A DNA stretch of 64,000 bases from Streptococcus sp. LPB0220. GTDB lineage: Bacteria > Bacillota > Bacilli > Lactobacillales > Streptococcaceae. This document shows, in pieces, positions 1 to 8,297 of this stretch. The DNA is taken from contig NZ_CP044230.1 in NCBI RefSeq assembly GCF_008727815.1, forward strand, positions 666,001 to 730,000, read 5' to 3'. Numbering within the stretch: the first letter of the stretch is position 1; each line of letters opens with the position of its first letter. A model generated the notes under the pieces. That model was not told the origin of the DNA. It ran no database searches and saw only the letters and a list, made by a program, of their open reading frames with translations. A program made the translations under genes and the position numbers.

Positions 1-1053
1 ACAAGAGGAAGGAAGGCACGGGCGCAGAAAGTCGTGATTTATGGCCCGGAAGGGATCGGAAAGTCCAGCTTTGCGAGTCAATTCCCGGATCCGGTTTTTA
101 TCGATACAGAAGGATCAACGGACAATATGGACGTGGCCCGTATGGATAAGCCCACAAGCTGGGCAATGCTCAAGAATGAGATCGCGTTTATTAAAGCGAA
201 TCCAGACGCTTGCAAAACGCTAGTCATTGATACAATCGACTGGGCCGAACAACTCGCGGTCGATTATGTATGCTCACAGCACCAAAAGAATGGGATTGAA
301 GATTTCGGCTGGGGCAAGGGCTATACATATGTTCAAGAAGAGATCGGGCGCCTATTAAATAGCTTGAGTGAGCTTGTGGACAACGGGATCAATGTCATTT
401 TGACAGCTCACGCACAAATCAAAAAATTCGAGCAACCGGACGAAATGGGATCATACGATCGCTATGAATTGAAGCTCGGACAAAAGACCAGCTCAAAGAC
501 GGCCCCACTGGTCAAAGAATGGGCTGATATGGTTCTTTTTGCGAATTATAAGACAATCGTCATGACCACCGACACGGGCAAAAAGAAAGCCCAAGGGGGC
601 GAACGTGTCATGTACACGAACCACCGCCCCGCGTGGGACGCGAAAAACCGTCACGGCTTACCAGATCAGCTACCGTTTACGTTTGAAAGCGTGGCCCATA
701 TCTTCAACGCACCACAACCAGAGCCCCAACCGGCACCAGAGCCACAAAAACAAAACATTAACGAGCAATTGCAAGAGGCCGCCCAAGAGGTGGCTCAAGA
801 AATGGGACGAGCTCCACAAGCTGGACTCTTACCTCAAACATTGATCGACTTAATGACACCGCACAACGTGACAGAAAGCGAATTGCAAGACGTGGCATAT
901 ATCCGCGGACACTTCCCGATGGGAACGCCGATCGAGAACTTTCCGAACAATTATTGGGATATGATCGTGGCGAATTGGGACGCTACACTGGACGTCATTC
1001 AAAACCAAGTACGGAAAGATCCAGACTTACCATTTAACACTAACAATTTATAA
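1..1053 (+). CDS. Sak4-like AAA ATPase (5' end outside window)
   Basis: RecA-fold ATPase of the phage Sak4/AAA_24 type, which supports single-strand annealing recombination and phage replication. The frame is open from base 1, so the gene starts upstream; the GTG at 34 is only the first internal start-like codon and sits directly before the Walker A strand. Visible motifs are Walker A GPEGIGKSS and a Walker B-like strand TLVIDTIDW. A Gln/Pro-rich stretch links the ATPase core to a C-terminal region of about 90 residues. The gene is followed 21 bp later by a DUF669 protein, the usual ATPase plus ssDNA-binding-protein pair of streptococcal phages. The family call is firm; the recombinase role is inferred from family and context. 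Confidence 0.85.
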   Translation, partial: TRGRKARAQKVVIYGPEGIGKSSFASQFPDPVFIDTEGSTDNMDVARMDKPTSWAMLKNEIAFIKANPDACKTLVIDTIDWAEQLAVDYVCSQHQKNGIEDFGWGKGYTYVQEEIGRLLNSLSELVDNGINVILTAHAQIKKFEQPDEMGSYDRYELKLGQKTSSKTAPLVKEWADMVLFANYKTIVMTTDTGKKKAQGGERVMYTNHRPAWDAKNRHGLPDQLPFTFESVAHIFNAPQPEPQPAPEPQKQNINEQLQEAAQEVAQEMGRAPQAGLLPQTLIDLMTPHNVTESELQDVAYIRGHFPMGTPIENFPNNYWDMIVANWDATLDVIQNQVRKDPDLPFNTNNL

Positions 1054-1074
1054 GAATAAAGGAGAAATTTCATC

Positions 1075-1638
1075 ATGACACAACAACAATTTAACAACAA
1101 CTTTGATCGCGAATTCGGCTGGGACGACACAATTCAAAAGGATTCAGAATTCGTATTTCTACCAGATGGCCTATACTGGTTCACGGTTAAGGAATACGAG
1201 CGCGGACGTCACACACCGAACCCGCAAAATCCCGGTAAGCTCCCAGCTTGTCCGAAAGCGACAGTACACCTTACTATCGTAGCGAATGAAGGCGAAACAG
1301 AACTCCGTCACAATCTCTTCTTACATAGTTCAACCGAGGGAATGTTATCCGCGTTCTTTGGAGCTATTGGGCAAAAACGTAAAGGCGAACCGCTTCGTAT
1401 GGATTGGAACGCGATCATCGGAAAAGTAGGAGTGTGTAAGGTTGGATCTCGCGAATACAACGGGAACAAGTACAACGAAGTAAAAGGCATGATCTATGCC
1501 GAAGACGTGGACTATACAAAAGTATTAAACGCACAACCGGGACAACAAGCCCCAGCGTACCAACAACCAGCGCCACAATACCAACAACCACAACAACCAG
1601 CGCAAACACAGGGAGGCTTCACAGGAGGGCCGTTCTAA
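1075..1638 (+). CDS. DUF669 phage protein, probable ssDNA-binding protein
   Basis: 187-residue protein of the DUF669 family, found next to Sak4/Erf-type recombinases and thought to coat single-stranded phage DNA. The N-terminal part (FGWDD..., then a strand-rich region up to about residue 150) matches the family pattern. The C-terminal ~35 residues are Gln/Pro-rich and end in GGPF, resembling the flexible tail and hydrophobic tip of SSB proteins. AAAGGAG at 1058-1064 supports the ATG. It lies between the ATPase and the helicase and is probably co-transcribed with them. DNA binding is inferred from family and tail, not shown. Confidence 0.8.
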   Translation: MTQQQFNNNFDREFGWDDTIQKDSEFVFLPDGLYWFTVKEYERGRHTPNPQNPGKLPACPKATVHLTIVANEGETELRHNLFLHSSTEGMLSAFFGAIGQKRKGEPLRMDWNAIIGKVGVCKVGSREYNGNKYNEVKGMIYAEDVDYTKVLNAQPGQQAPAYQQPAPQYQQPQQPAQTQGGFTGGPF

Positions 1639-1655
1639 TTAGGAGGTTCTAAAGT

Positions 1656-3239
1656 ATGGAGTTAAGACCCTATCAGCAAGAGGCACGGGAAGCCGTTCAG
1701 CGTGAGTGGCTAGAAGGTCGGAAACGTACTCTTCTAGTCCTCCCGACTGGAACGGGGAAAACGGTCGTCTTTTCAAAGATCATTGAAGATCAAGTTAGAG
1801 AAGGGAAGCGCGTGTTAGTGCTCGCTCACAGATCCGAATTGTTGGATCAAGCAAGCGACAAGCTCAAGACCGCAACAGGCCTCGGTACGGCACTAGAAAA
1901 GGCTGAAAGCACGTCAATAGGCTCTTGGTATCGGGTCGTTGTTGGATCTGTCCAGACCATGCAACGGGAAAAGCGTTTAAGTCAATTCCCGCCCGATTGG
2001 TTCGACGTGATCGTTGTCGATGAGGCGCACCACGCTATATCTGACGGGTATCAAAAAGTACTGGGCTATTTTAAAGACTCGGAAGTCCTCGGGGTTACAG
2101 CGACCCCAGACAGAGGTGATATGAAGAACCTCGGATCGTACTTTGACAGTTTGGCTTATGAGTATTCGCTCGTACAAGCGATCAAAGAAGGCTATCTATC
2201 CAAGATTAAGGCTTTGACGATTCCGCTCGATCTCGATCTTTCGAGTGTGGCAATGTCCGCGGGTGATTTTAAGGCAAGCGACGTCGGAACGGCACTCGAT
2301 CCCTATCTCGTACAGATCGCGGACGAAATGGCCAAGTATTGCAAGGATCGGAAAACAGTCGTCTTTCTTCCACTTGTGAAGACAAGCCAAAAATTCCGCG
2401 ATATCTTAAACGATCGAGGATTTAAAGCAGCCGAAGTAAACGGCGAATCGAAAGATCGGGCGGAAGTGCTCGAAGACTTTGAGCGTGGCCGGTATAACGT
2501 CCTATGCAATTCTATGTTACTCACGGAAGGGTGGGATTGTCCATCGGTTGATTGCGTGGTCGTATTAAGACCGACGAAAGTCCGCGCGCTTTATTCGCAG
2601 ATGGTTGGACGTGGGACGCGTCTATTCCCCGGAAAAGAAGAGCTTCTTCTTCTCGATTTCTTATGGCACACGGAACGGCATGAGCTATGCCGGCCGGCTC
2701 ACTTGATATGTGAGAGTCCGGAAGTCGCAAAGAAGATGGTCGAGAATATGGAAGAAGAGACGGGCGTCGTGATTGACCTTGAGCAAATGGAAGTCAAGAG
2801 CGCTGAAGACGTTGTCGCAGAACGTGAAGAAGCCCTTGCGAAACAACTCGCAGAAATGCGGAAACGCAAGCGGAAACTCGTCGATCCGTTGCAATTCGAA
2901 ATGTCTATCCATGCGGAAGATCTTTCGAACTATGTTCCTAACTTCGGGTGGGAAATGGCCCCGCCGTCTGAAAAACAACTCAAAGCCCTCGAGAAGTACG
3001 GTATTTTCACCGACGAAGTGGGTAACGCTGGGAAAGCAAATCTTTTACTTGATCGCTTGAATAAGCGACGGAATGAAGGGCTTTCGACACCGAAGCAAAT
3101 TCGTTTTCTTGAGAGTCGAGGCTTCCGGAACGTCGGAATGTGGAACTTTGAAAGCGCAAGAAATATGATTGACCGTATCGCTGCTAACGGGTGGAGAATC
3201 CCGTCCGGAATCAGAGCAAGCGAATATGTACCAGATTAA
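1656..3239 (+). CDS. DEAD/DEAH-box SF2 helicase
   Basis: 527-residue superfamily 2 helicase, expected to unwind DNA in phage replication or recombination. Motif I TGTGKT is near residue 32, motif II DEAH near 120, and motif VI appears as GQMVGRGTR-like (QMVGRGTR) near 315, so both RecA-like lobes are complete. A C-terminal extension of about 130 residues carries two similar short elements, PSEKQLKALEKYGI and TPKQIRFLESRGF, each of the form P-x-x-K-Q-x-x-x-L-x-x-x-G, a small repeated module often seen at the end of phage helicases of this type. AGGAGG at 1642-1647 fits the ATG. It is followed 18 bp later by an LPXTG protein gene, an unusual neighbour. Confidence 0.9.
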   Translation: MELRPYQQEAREAVQREWLEGRKRTLLVLPTGTGKTVVFSKIIEDQVREGKRVLVLAHRSELLDQASDKLKTATGLGTALEKAESTSIGSWYRVVVGSVQTMQREKRLSQFPPDWFDVIVVDEAHHAISDGYQKVLGYFKDSEVLGVTATPDRGDMKNLGSYFDSLAYEYSLVQAIKEGYLSKIKALTIPLDLDLSSVAMSAGDFKASDVGTALDPYLVQIADEMAKYCKDRKTVVFLPLVKTSQKFRDILNDRGFKAAEVNGESKDRAEVLEDFERGRYNVLCNSMLLTEGWDCPSVDCVVVLRPTKVRALYSQMVGRGTRLFPGKEELLLLDFLWHTERHELCRPAHLICESPEVAKKMVENMEEETGVVIDLEQMEVKSAEDVVAEREEALAKQLAEMRKRKRKLVDPLQFEMSIHAEDLSNYVPNFGWEMAPPSEKQLKALEKYGIFTDEVGNAGKANLLLDRLNKRRNEGLSTPKQIRFLESRGFRNVGMWNFESARNMIDRIAANGWRIPSGIRASEYVPD

Positions 3240-3257
3240 AAAATAAGGAGAAACACA

Positions 3258-4883
3258 ATGAAAACTAACAAATTAACACTTTTGACAGTCGCGACTATTG
3301 CAACAGCTACACTAGGGATCAAGGGAGTAAATGCCGATGAGTCTGATCGAGGAATCACGCCAGAGACAACAACAATTGCAACAAACCAAAGCGGAGAAGC
3401 AAGCGGAACTGAATCAGCTATTCCAGCAACGGAAGCAGATCAACCAACAAATTCTAGCAATGACGCGGGAGCAGGAAGCGCTGAAGCTAAGAATAACGAA
3501 CGAGAAGGACTTCCAACAACTTTTGAAAAGAGCGGGAATGTGATCGAAGTCAAGAACCCGGAAGTCGTTGTCGATCAGTCAAACGGTACAGGGAAGTATC
3601 AACCCTTCAGCGTGGAATATAAGAACGTACACTTCCCAGATGATCTCGAGATCAACGAAGGGGACAAAGTGACGTTCACGCTTCCAGAAGAAGTAGCTTT
3701 TCAAACAACTTTCACGTTTGACGTACACAACCCAGAAAATGCGGTCGTCGGTCAAGCTACCGCGGACAGCACAGCCGGGACTGTTACGACAGTTTTCAAC
3801 GACTATTTCAAAAACCACCCCCTAAACAAGCAAATGAGCCTCAAAATGGACGCAAAATGGACTGATAAAGTACAAAGCGGGCAACCCGTAAGCGCAAACT
3901 TTAACGGCACAGTCGTAACGGCTCAAATCGGCAAAGAACAAGTGATTGGAAAAGATGAGCTCCTTTCTAAGTGGGGTTCACAAGATGAAAATGACCCAAC
4001 TGTTATTAATTGGACCGTGCGCGTGAATTATGCGCGAAAAGTCCTAAACTACGTCAAAATCATCGATGAAATGAGCGAAAATCAAAAGCTAGTCGATGAT
4101 TATTTTGAAATCAAGAATATTGAGAGCGTGGATCCGTGGATCGACAAGGGGTCCGCAATGGATCTTGTTAAGTCAATTAGTAAGTCAGATCACGGCTTCG
4201 AGATCAAGATGGATCGTCTTGATCGTATGATCTATTTAAACTATAAGACCAAACTAACAAGCGCGGTTAAAGATAGCGTAAACCCAACAAATAAAGTTGA
4301 ACTTAAAGCCGAAGATTCGGGCGCCGTTTCTTATAGCTACGTTCAGCTTGTCGGAGGTAAGGGCGACGCGTCTGGAGAAAACAAGCCAGTTTGGGAAATC
4401 CCTAATGACGCTCCGAAATACGAAAAACCTTCAATCGATTTAAACGATATCCCACTTATGCCTCCGGCTCCGGTCCTTGAAAAACCGGAATGGAAAGGCG
4501 GTACAACACCGTTTGACGCACCACAGCTTGACAAGCCCGAGTGGGAAGGCGGGGTGACACCTCCGGACGCGCCGGTTTTAGATAAACCAGAACTAGTGAT
4601 CGATATTCCAGATCCAAAACGCGATGAACCAAAACCACAACCAAAACAAGATAAGCCAAACACACCAGCGCCAAAAGGAACACCAAAAACCGAAGAAGTA
4701 AAAATTACTAATCGCGCGGAAAATCACGCGGAAATCACGCGAAACGAATCTGAAGAAGTCGAAGCGTACAGCGCACCAGCTACACTCCCTAATACGGGAT
4801 CAGATTTCGGAATCACGATCAGCCTTATCGGACTTTTAGGATTGAGCCTCGGAGTCGTTGGAATGGCCAAAAAGGAGAACTAA
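3258..4883 (+). CDS. LPXTG cell-wall-anchored adhesin encoded by the prophage
   Basis: 541-residue secreted surface protein. A Sec signal peptide (residues 1 to about 27, cleavage likely after VNA) is followed by a Thr/Ser/Ala/Asn-rich linker (~28-95). A strand-rich region (~95-370) has MSCRAMM-like features, including INEGDKVTFTLP and NDPTVINWTVRVN, typical of paired Ig-like adhesin domains. A Pro-rich stalk (~385-480) has repeats around L(E/D)KPEW(K/E)GG. The C-terminus holds LPNTG, a hydrophobic helix and KKEN, the sortase sorting signal. It would be displayed on the lysogen's wall. It sits between helicase and methyltransferase genes with a normal ribosome site (AAGGAG) and continues the phage gene string, so expression could occur with replication genes. 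Ligand unknown. Start is ATG. Confidence 0.85.
   Translation: MKTNKLTLLTVATIATATLGIKGVNADESDRGITPETTTIATNQSGEASGTESAIPATEADQPTNSSNDAGAGSAEAKNNEREGLPTTFEKSGNVIEVKNPEVVVDQSNGTGKYQPFSVEYKNVHFPDDLEINEGDKVTFTLPEEVAFQTTFTFDVHNPENAVVGQATADSTAGTVTTVFNDYFKNHPLNKQMSLKMDAKWTDKVQSGQPVSANFNGTVVTAQIGKEQVIGKDELLSKWGSQDENDPTVINWTVRVNYARKVLNYVKIIDEMSENQKLVDDYFEIKNIESVDPWIDKGSAMDLVKSISKSDHGFEIKMDRLDRMIYLNYKTKLTSAVKDSVNPTNKVELKAEDSGAVSYSYVQLVGGKGDASGENKPVWEIPNDAPKYEKPSIDLNDIPLMPPAPVLEKPEWKGGTTPFDAPQLDKPEWEGGVTPPDAPVLDKPELVIDIPDPKRDEPKPQPKQDKPNTPAPKGTPKTEEVKITNRAENHAEITRNESEEVEAYSAPATLPNTGSDFGITISLIGLLGLSLGVVGMAKKEN
3337..3543 (+). CDS. Possible nested out-of-frame coiled-coil protein
   Basis: A 68-codon reading frame lies entirely inside the LPXTG gene in another frame. 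The ATG at 3337 is preceded at 9-base spacing by AAGGGAG (3321-3327); an earlier ATG at 3331 is too close to that site. The product begins MSLIEESRQRQQQLQQ, is rich in Gln, Glu, Lys and Leu with heptad-like spacing, and ends at TGA 3541-3543. It resembles the short coiled-coil proteins often found in phage replication regions. It overlaps exactly the low-complexity linker of the adhesin. The Gln-rich composition could be a by-product of ACA/GCA codons read out of frame, so this remains a hypothesis. Confidence 0.3.
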   Translation: MSLIEESRQRQQQLQQTKAEKQAELNQLFQQRKQINQQILAMTREQEALKLRITNEKDFQQLLKRAGM

Positions 4884-5666
4884 TTGAAAAAAATGATCGT
4901 ATGGGCCCTTTTTGATAGTGGGAATGGGAGTTATACAAAAGGCGTCAAGGATCTAAACGATAAGGGTTTGTGTGATATTGAAATACACCCGATAGGGATA
5001 GATATTGAGCATAAAAATAGTCATTTTATTAATCTAAATCTTGCTGATTATAGTCGATTGTTTGGAGATAATACCTTATTCGATACACTTGATAGGCTAC
5101 CAAGACCCGATTTAATTATCGCAAGTCCGCCTTGCGAGAGTTGGAGCAATGCGAGCGCAATTCCTAACGGTAACGCTTGCTGGAAAAAAGAGGATCTATC
5201 AGACAGTCTTTTTGAACCACAAAGGGAGCCGAGCCCGTTCACGATCCGAAGCAATAGCGATTATGAGCAAGCGTACAACAATTACAAGTACGATCGACAA
5301 TTTATGAAGAGAGTCAATGGGGAGTTATGTGTATTTAACACGATCGAGATTATTAAACGATACGAGCCGGAGTTTTTTATCATCGAAAATCCAGCTAGTG
5401 GGAGAATATGGCGATATATTGAAGAAGTCATAGGCTTTGAATTACCGTTTAAGAATCCGACTCGTTATAACAATTACGGCTACCCGATTCAAAAACCGAC
5501 GAAATTTGCCAGTAACCTAGATTTACAACTTAACAACGAAGCGAATAAACCAGAGGTTACTTGGCAAGATTTCTCGACGTCATATAATGAGCGTTCAAAC
5601 ATACCACAAGAACTCGTAAAAGAAATTTTTACAAAAGTGTACAAGAAATGGAAAGGAGGGGACTAG
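4884..5666 (+). CDS. Phage DNA (cytosine) methyltransferase-like protein
   Basis: 260-residue protein with the hallmarks of a C5 cytosine methyltransferase core: an SAM-site-like N-terminus (WALFDSGNGSYTKG), a following GIDIEHK strand end, the catalytic Pro-Cys in ASPPCESWS near residue 80, and FIIENPASG, equivalent to the ENV motif. It is shorter than typical C5 enzymes and shows no obvious separate target-recognition domain, so its specificity cannot be read. The start is TTG right after the adhesin stop (TAA/TTG), with AAAGGAG at 4871-4877; an ATG three codons in is the alternative. It probably modifies phage DNA against restriction. No endonuclease is adjacent. Confidence 0.75.
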   Translation: MKKMIVWALFDSGNGSYTKGVKDLNDKGLCDIEIHPIGIDIEHKNSHFINLNLADYSRLFGDNTLFDTLDRLPRPDLIIASPPCESWSNASAIPNGNACWKKEDLSDSLFEPQREPSPFTIRSNSDYEQAYNNYKYDRQFMKRVNGELCVFNTIEIIKRYEPEFFIIENPASGRIWRYIEEVIGFELPFKNPTRYNNYGYPIQKPTKFASNLDLQLNNEANKPEVTWQDFSTSYNERSNIPQELVKEIFTKVYKKWKGGD

Positions 5667-7975
5667 TGGAACGAGAATTTGACTTATTACCATTACTGGA
5701 CTATATAGACCCCTCGATTTTATCTTACCAAGAATGGATAAACGTCGGCTTCGCCTTAAAGCATGAGGGGTACACAGCTTCCGACTGGGATAATTGGTCC
5801 TTACGCGATCCAGCCCGGTACCGTAAGTTTGAATGTTTTAAGAAATGGGACACCTTCAACGAAGAAGCGGGCTCGATTGTAACAGGCGGTACAATCGTAC
5901 AACTCGCGAAAGATCACGGCTGGGTGAATCCATACTCAAGCGATAGCGAGGGAGCTCATGAGCTCGATTGGAACGATACGATCGATCGGGACTATCGCTT
6001 GATTGATAAGAGCTGGATCGAGGGGAAAGAGATTCATGAGCCTACAAACTGGAACCCAGTACAAGAGATTATTAAATACCTCGAGGCCTTGTTTGAATCG
6101 TCCGAGAATGTCGGATATGTTACCGAGTCATATCCAAAAGTAAACGATGAGACGGGCGAAATAGAGAAATGGCTTCCGACCAAGGGAGCGTATGACCGGA
6201 CAGCGGGACAACTGATCGAGCAACTATCCAAGTGTAACGGCGATATCGGAGCGGTCCTCGGGGACTATCACAAGGAAGCGGGTGCGTGGATTCGATTCAA
6301 TCCGTTAGACGGCAAAGGAGCCAAGAACGAAAACGTAACCGATTATCGTTATGCGCTCGTTGAATCGGACAGCATGAGCGTAGAAAAGCAAAATGCTATC
6401 TATAAAGAGCTTGAATTGCCAATCGTGGCCCTTGTCTATAGTGGAAACAAGTCCTTACACGCGATCGTGAAGGTGGACGCGGGCAACTATGAAGAATACA
6501 GAAAGCGCGTTGACTACTTATATAAGATATGCCAAAAGAACGGGATATCAGTCGACACACAAAACCGCAACCCGTCGCGCTTGTCACGTATGCCGGGATT
6601 CGAACGAAACGGCCAGAAACAATTCCTTGTTGATACAAATATCGGTAAACATAATTGGGAAGAATGGTATCAGTATATCGAGGACTTAAACGACGATCTT
6701 CCAGATCCGGAAGGGCTGGGCGATAGCTGGGACAATCTTCCAGAGCTTGCGCCCGAGCTAATCGAAGGCGTCCTTCGACAAGGACATAAAATGCTGATCG
6801 CTGGGCCGTCAAAAGCCGGGAAGTCATTCAGCTTGATCGAAATGTCAATCGCAATTGCAGAGGGCAAGAAATGGCTCGAGTGGAAGTGTACGCAAGGTAA
6901 GGTCCTATACGTCAATCTTGAATTGGATCGCGCGTCATGTCTCCATAGATTCCGCGATGTGTACGAAGCAATGGGGCTTCAGCCAAACAATTTACAAAAT
7001 ATCGATATCTGGAACTTGCGCGGAAAGACAGTCCCTATGGACAAGCTCGCTCCGAAATTGATCCGCCGATCGCTCAAAAAGAATTATATAGCCGTCATTA
7101 TTGACCCTATCTATAAGGTTCTGACAGGAGACGAAAACAGCGCGGATCAGATGGCACACTTTACGAATCAGTTCGATAAAGTAGCGACAGAGCTCGGGTG
7201 CTCGGTGATCTATTGCCACCATCACTCAAAAGGTGCTCAAGGGGGCAAGAAGTCAATGGACCGGGCCAGTGGTTCGGGCGTATTCGCTCGGGATCCGGAC
7301 GCGTTGATCGACTTGGTAGAATTGGACGTCACGGAAGAGTTACTTACTCAACGGATCAATCATACAGCGACACGGATTTATAAAGAAGCCTTGCAAACGT
7401 GCAACCTTGGATATTACCAAGAGGAAGTAAGCCTCGACGATCTCCAAAGCCCCGCGATTATGCGGACACACTTCGAAAAAGCAATTCCAAACGTGCTCGA
7501 TCGGAAGCCTTGGACGGATAAGATCGAGGAAGCCCGTCGAGCGATTGAAATTTCGACAGCGTGGCGCGTGGAAGGAACGCTTCGAGAGTTTGCCAAGTTC
7601 AAGCCTATCAATATGTGGTTTAGCTATCCCGTGCATTTCTTGGACGATTCAGGGGTTCTCGCTGATATAAAATTAGAAGATGATAAACCAGGGTGGATGA
7701 AAGCTAAAGAAACTCGCAAAAAGAATGCGAAGGAAGATAAAAAACAGAAGTTGATAGAGTTCGACGAAGCTGTTGAAAACGCGAATTTTGGCGAACCGCC
7801 TTCAAAAGAGGACGTAGCTGAGTATTTAGGAATTTCTGTAAAAACAGTTACTCGCAGATTAAATTCATCTAAAAAATATTGGTTCGATAAGAACTCAAAT
7901 TCAATAAAAGAAAAAGGACAAGACCATAAAAACGTGGTCGTGTCCCGGACAGCCATCTATATATTATATATATAG
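5666..7975 (+). CDS. Phage primase-helicase (PriCT / AEP-like / RepA-type ATPase)
   Basis: 769-residue replication protein. Residues 1-80 resemble a PriCT_2 domain (SYQEWINVGFALKHEG...). Residues ~190-330 look like an archaeo-eukaryotic primase core, with YALVESDSMS and SGNKSLHAIVKV, the expected acidic and Ser-x-His motifs. Residues ~365-570 are a RecA-like helicase with Walker A GPSKAGKS and Walker B AVIIDP. The C-terminus has a probable helix-turn-helix (KEDVAEYLGISVKTVTRRL). I chose GTG 5666 because AAAGGAGGGG lies at 5653-5661; it overlaps the methyltransferase TAG by one base. It likely initiates phage replication, perhaps at the repeat cluster starting inside its own 3' end. Confidence 0.85.
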   Translation: MEREFDLLPLLDYIDPSILSYQEWINVGFALKHEGYTASDWDNWSLRDPARYRKFECFKKWDTFNEEAGSIVTGGTIVQLAKDHGWVNPYSSDSEGAHELDWNDTIDRDYRLIDKSWIEGKEIHEPTNWNPVQEIIKYLEALFESSENVGYVTESYPKVNDETGEIEKWLPTKGAYDRTAGQLIEQLSKCNGDIGAVLGDYHKEAGAWIRFNPLDGKGAKNENVTDYRYALVESDSMSVEKQNAIYKELELPIVALVYSGNKSLHAIVKVDAGNYEEYRKRVDYLYKICQKNGISVDTQNRNPSRLSRMPGFERNGQKQFLVDTNIGKHNWEEWYQYIEDLNDDLPDPEGLGDSWDNLPELAPELIEGVLRQGHKMLIAGPSKAGKSFSLIEMSIAIAEGKKWLEWKCTQGKVLYVNLELDRASCLHRFRDVYEAMGLQPNNLQNIDIWNLRGKTVPMDKLAPKLIRRSLKKNYIAVIIDPIYKVLTGDENSADQMAHFTNQFDKVATELGCSVIYCHHHSKGAQGGKKSMDRASGSGVFARDPDALIDLVELDVTEELLTQRINHTATRIYKEALQTCNLGYYQEEVSLDDLQSPAIMRTHFEKAIPNVLDRKPWTDKIEEARRAIEISTAWRVEGTLREFAKFKPINMWFSYPVHFLDDSGVLADIKLEDDKPGWMKAKETRKKNAKEDKKQKLIEFDEAVENANFGEPPSKEDVAEYLGISVKTVTRRLNSSKKYWFDKNSNSIKEKGQDHKNVVVSRTAIYILYI

Positions 7976-8059
7976 ATAATGTCCTGTCGTCCATCATGTC
8001 CATACCTGTATAGACAGGGTTGCTTAAAACGCACCCTGTCATATACAAGGTCCATGGAC
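7916..8059. repeat. Cluster of three inverted repeats rich in GTCC/GGAC, candidate replication origin
   Basis: Three adjacent dyads. (1) 7916-7926 with 7935-7945, 10 of 11 bases paired, loop 8. (2) 7955-7963 with 7969-7977, 9 perfect A/T-rich pairs. (3) 7998-8020 with 8033-8059, 23 pairs with 1-2 base bulges and a 12-base loop. GTCC or GGAC occurs about eight times, including TGTCCCGGACA at 7941-7951. No T-run follows, so it is not a terminator. Position directly after a primase-helicase plus an A/T-rich core suggests an origin or initiator-binding region; an RNA regulatory role is the alternative. Confidence 0.5.
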
Positions 8060-8100
8060 TAAGCGCGAAAAATAAAATAAAAAAGAAAGGTAAAATAAAA

Positions 8101-8277
8101 ATGTTTATTTCAGTGCAAGGAAAATTTATAAATGTCAATCATATAATTATGGTTGAAAAGATAAATGCAAATTCTGCTAAGATTTTTTTGATTCATCAAA
8201 ACGAACCTATCGAAGTTGCTTTATCTTATGCAAGTATTTTAGGCAAAATACATAGAGCTCTTGGATTATTAGAATAA
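8101..8277 (+). CDS. Small phage protein of unknown function
   Basis: 58-residue protein starting MFISVQGKFINVNHIIMVEK. The ATG at 8101 has AGAAAGG at 8084-8090; longer readings upstream would run through the large stem-loop and are unlikely. The alternating strand pattern (gly-lys-phe strand, NVNHI, then a charged stretch and a C-terminal helix) loosely recalls FlbD-like small proteins, but I do not recognise a family with confidence. It lies between the candidate origin and rusA. Confidence 0.6.
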   Translation: MFISVQGKFINVNHIIMVEKINANSAKIFLIHQNEPIEVALSYASILGKIHRALGLLE

Positions 8278-8297
8278 ACTGATAGAAAGGATTTTCT

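Noticed and set aside
4343..4686. Minus-strand ORFs opposite the Pro-rich stalk of the adhesin
   Set aside because: Low-complexity shadows of the repeat region; no ribosome sites and no recognisable protein.
8020..8100. Longer start for the small protein at 8101
   Set aside because: The upstream in-frame ATG lies in the loop of the large stem-loop without a ribosome site; ATG 8101 has one.
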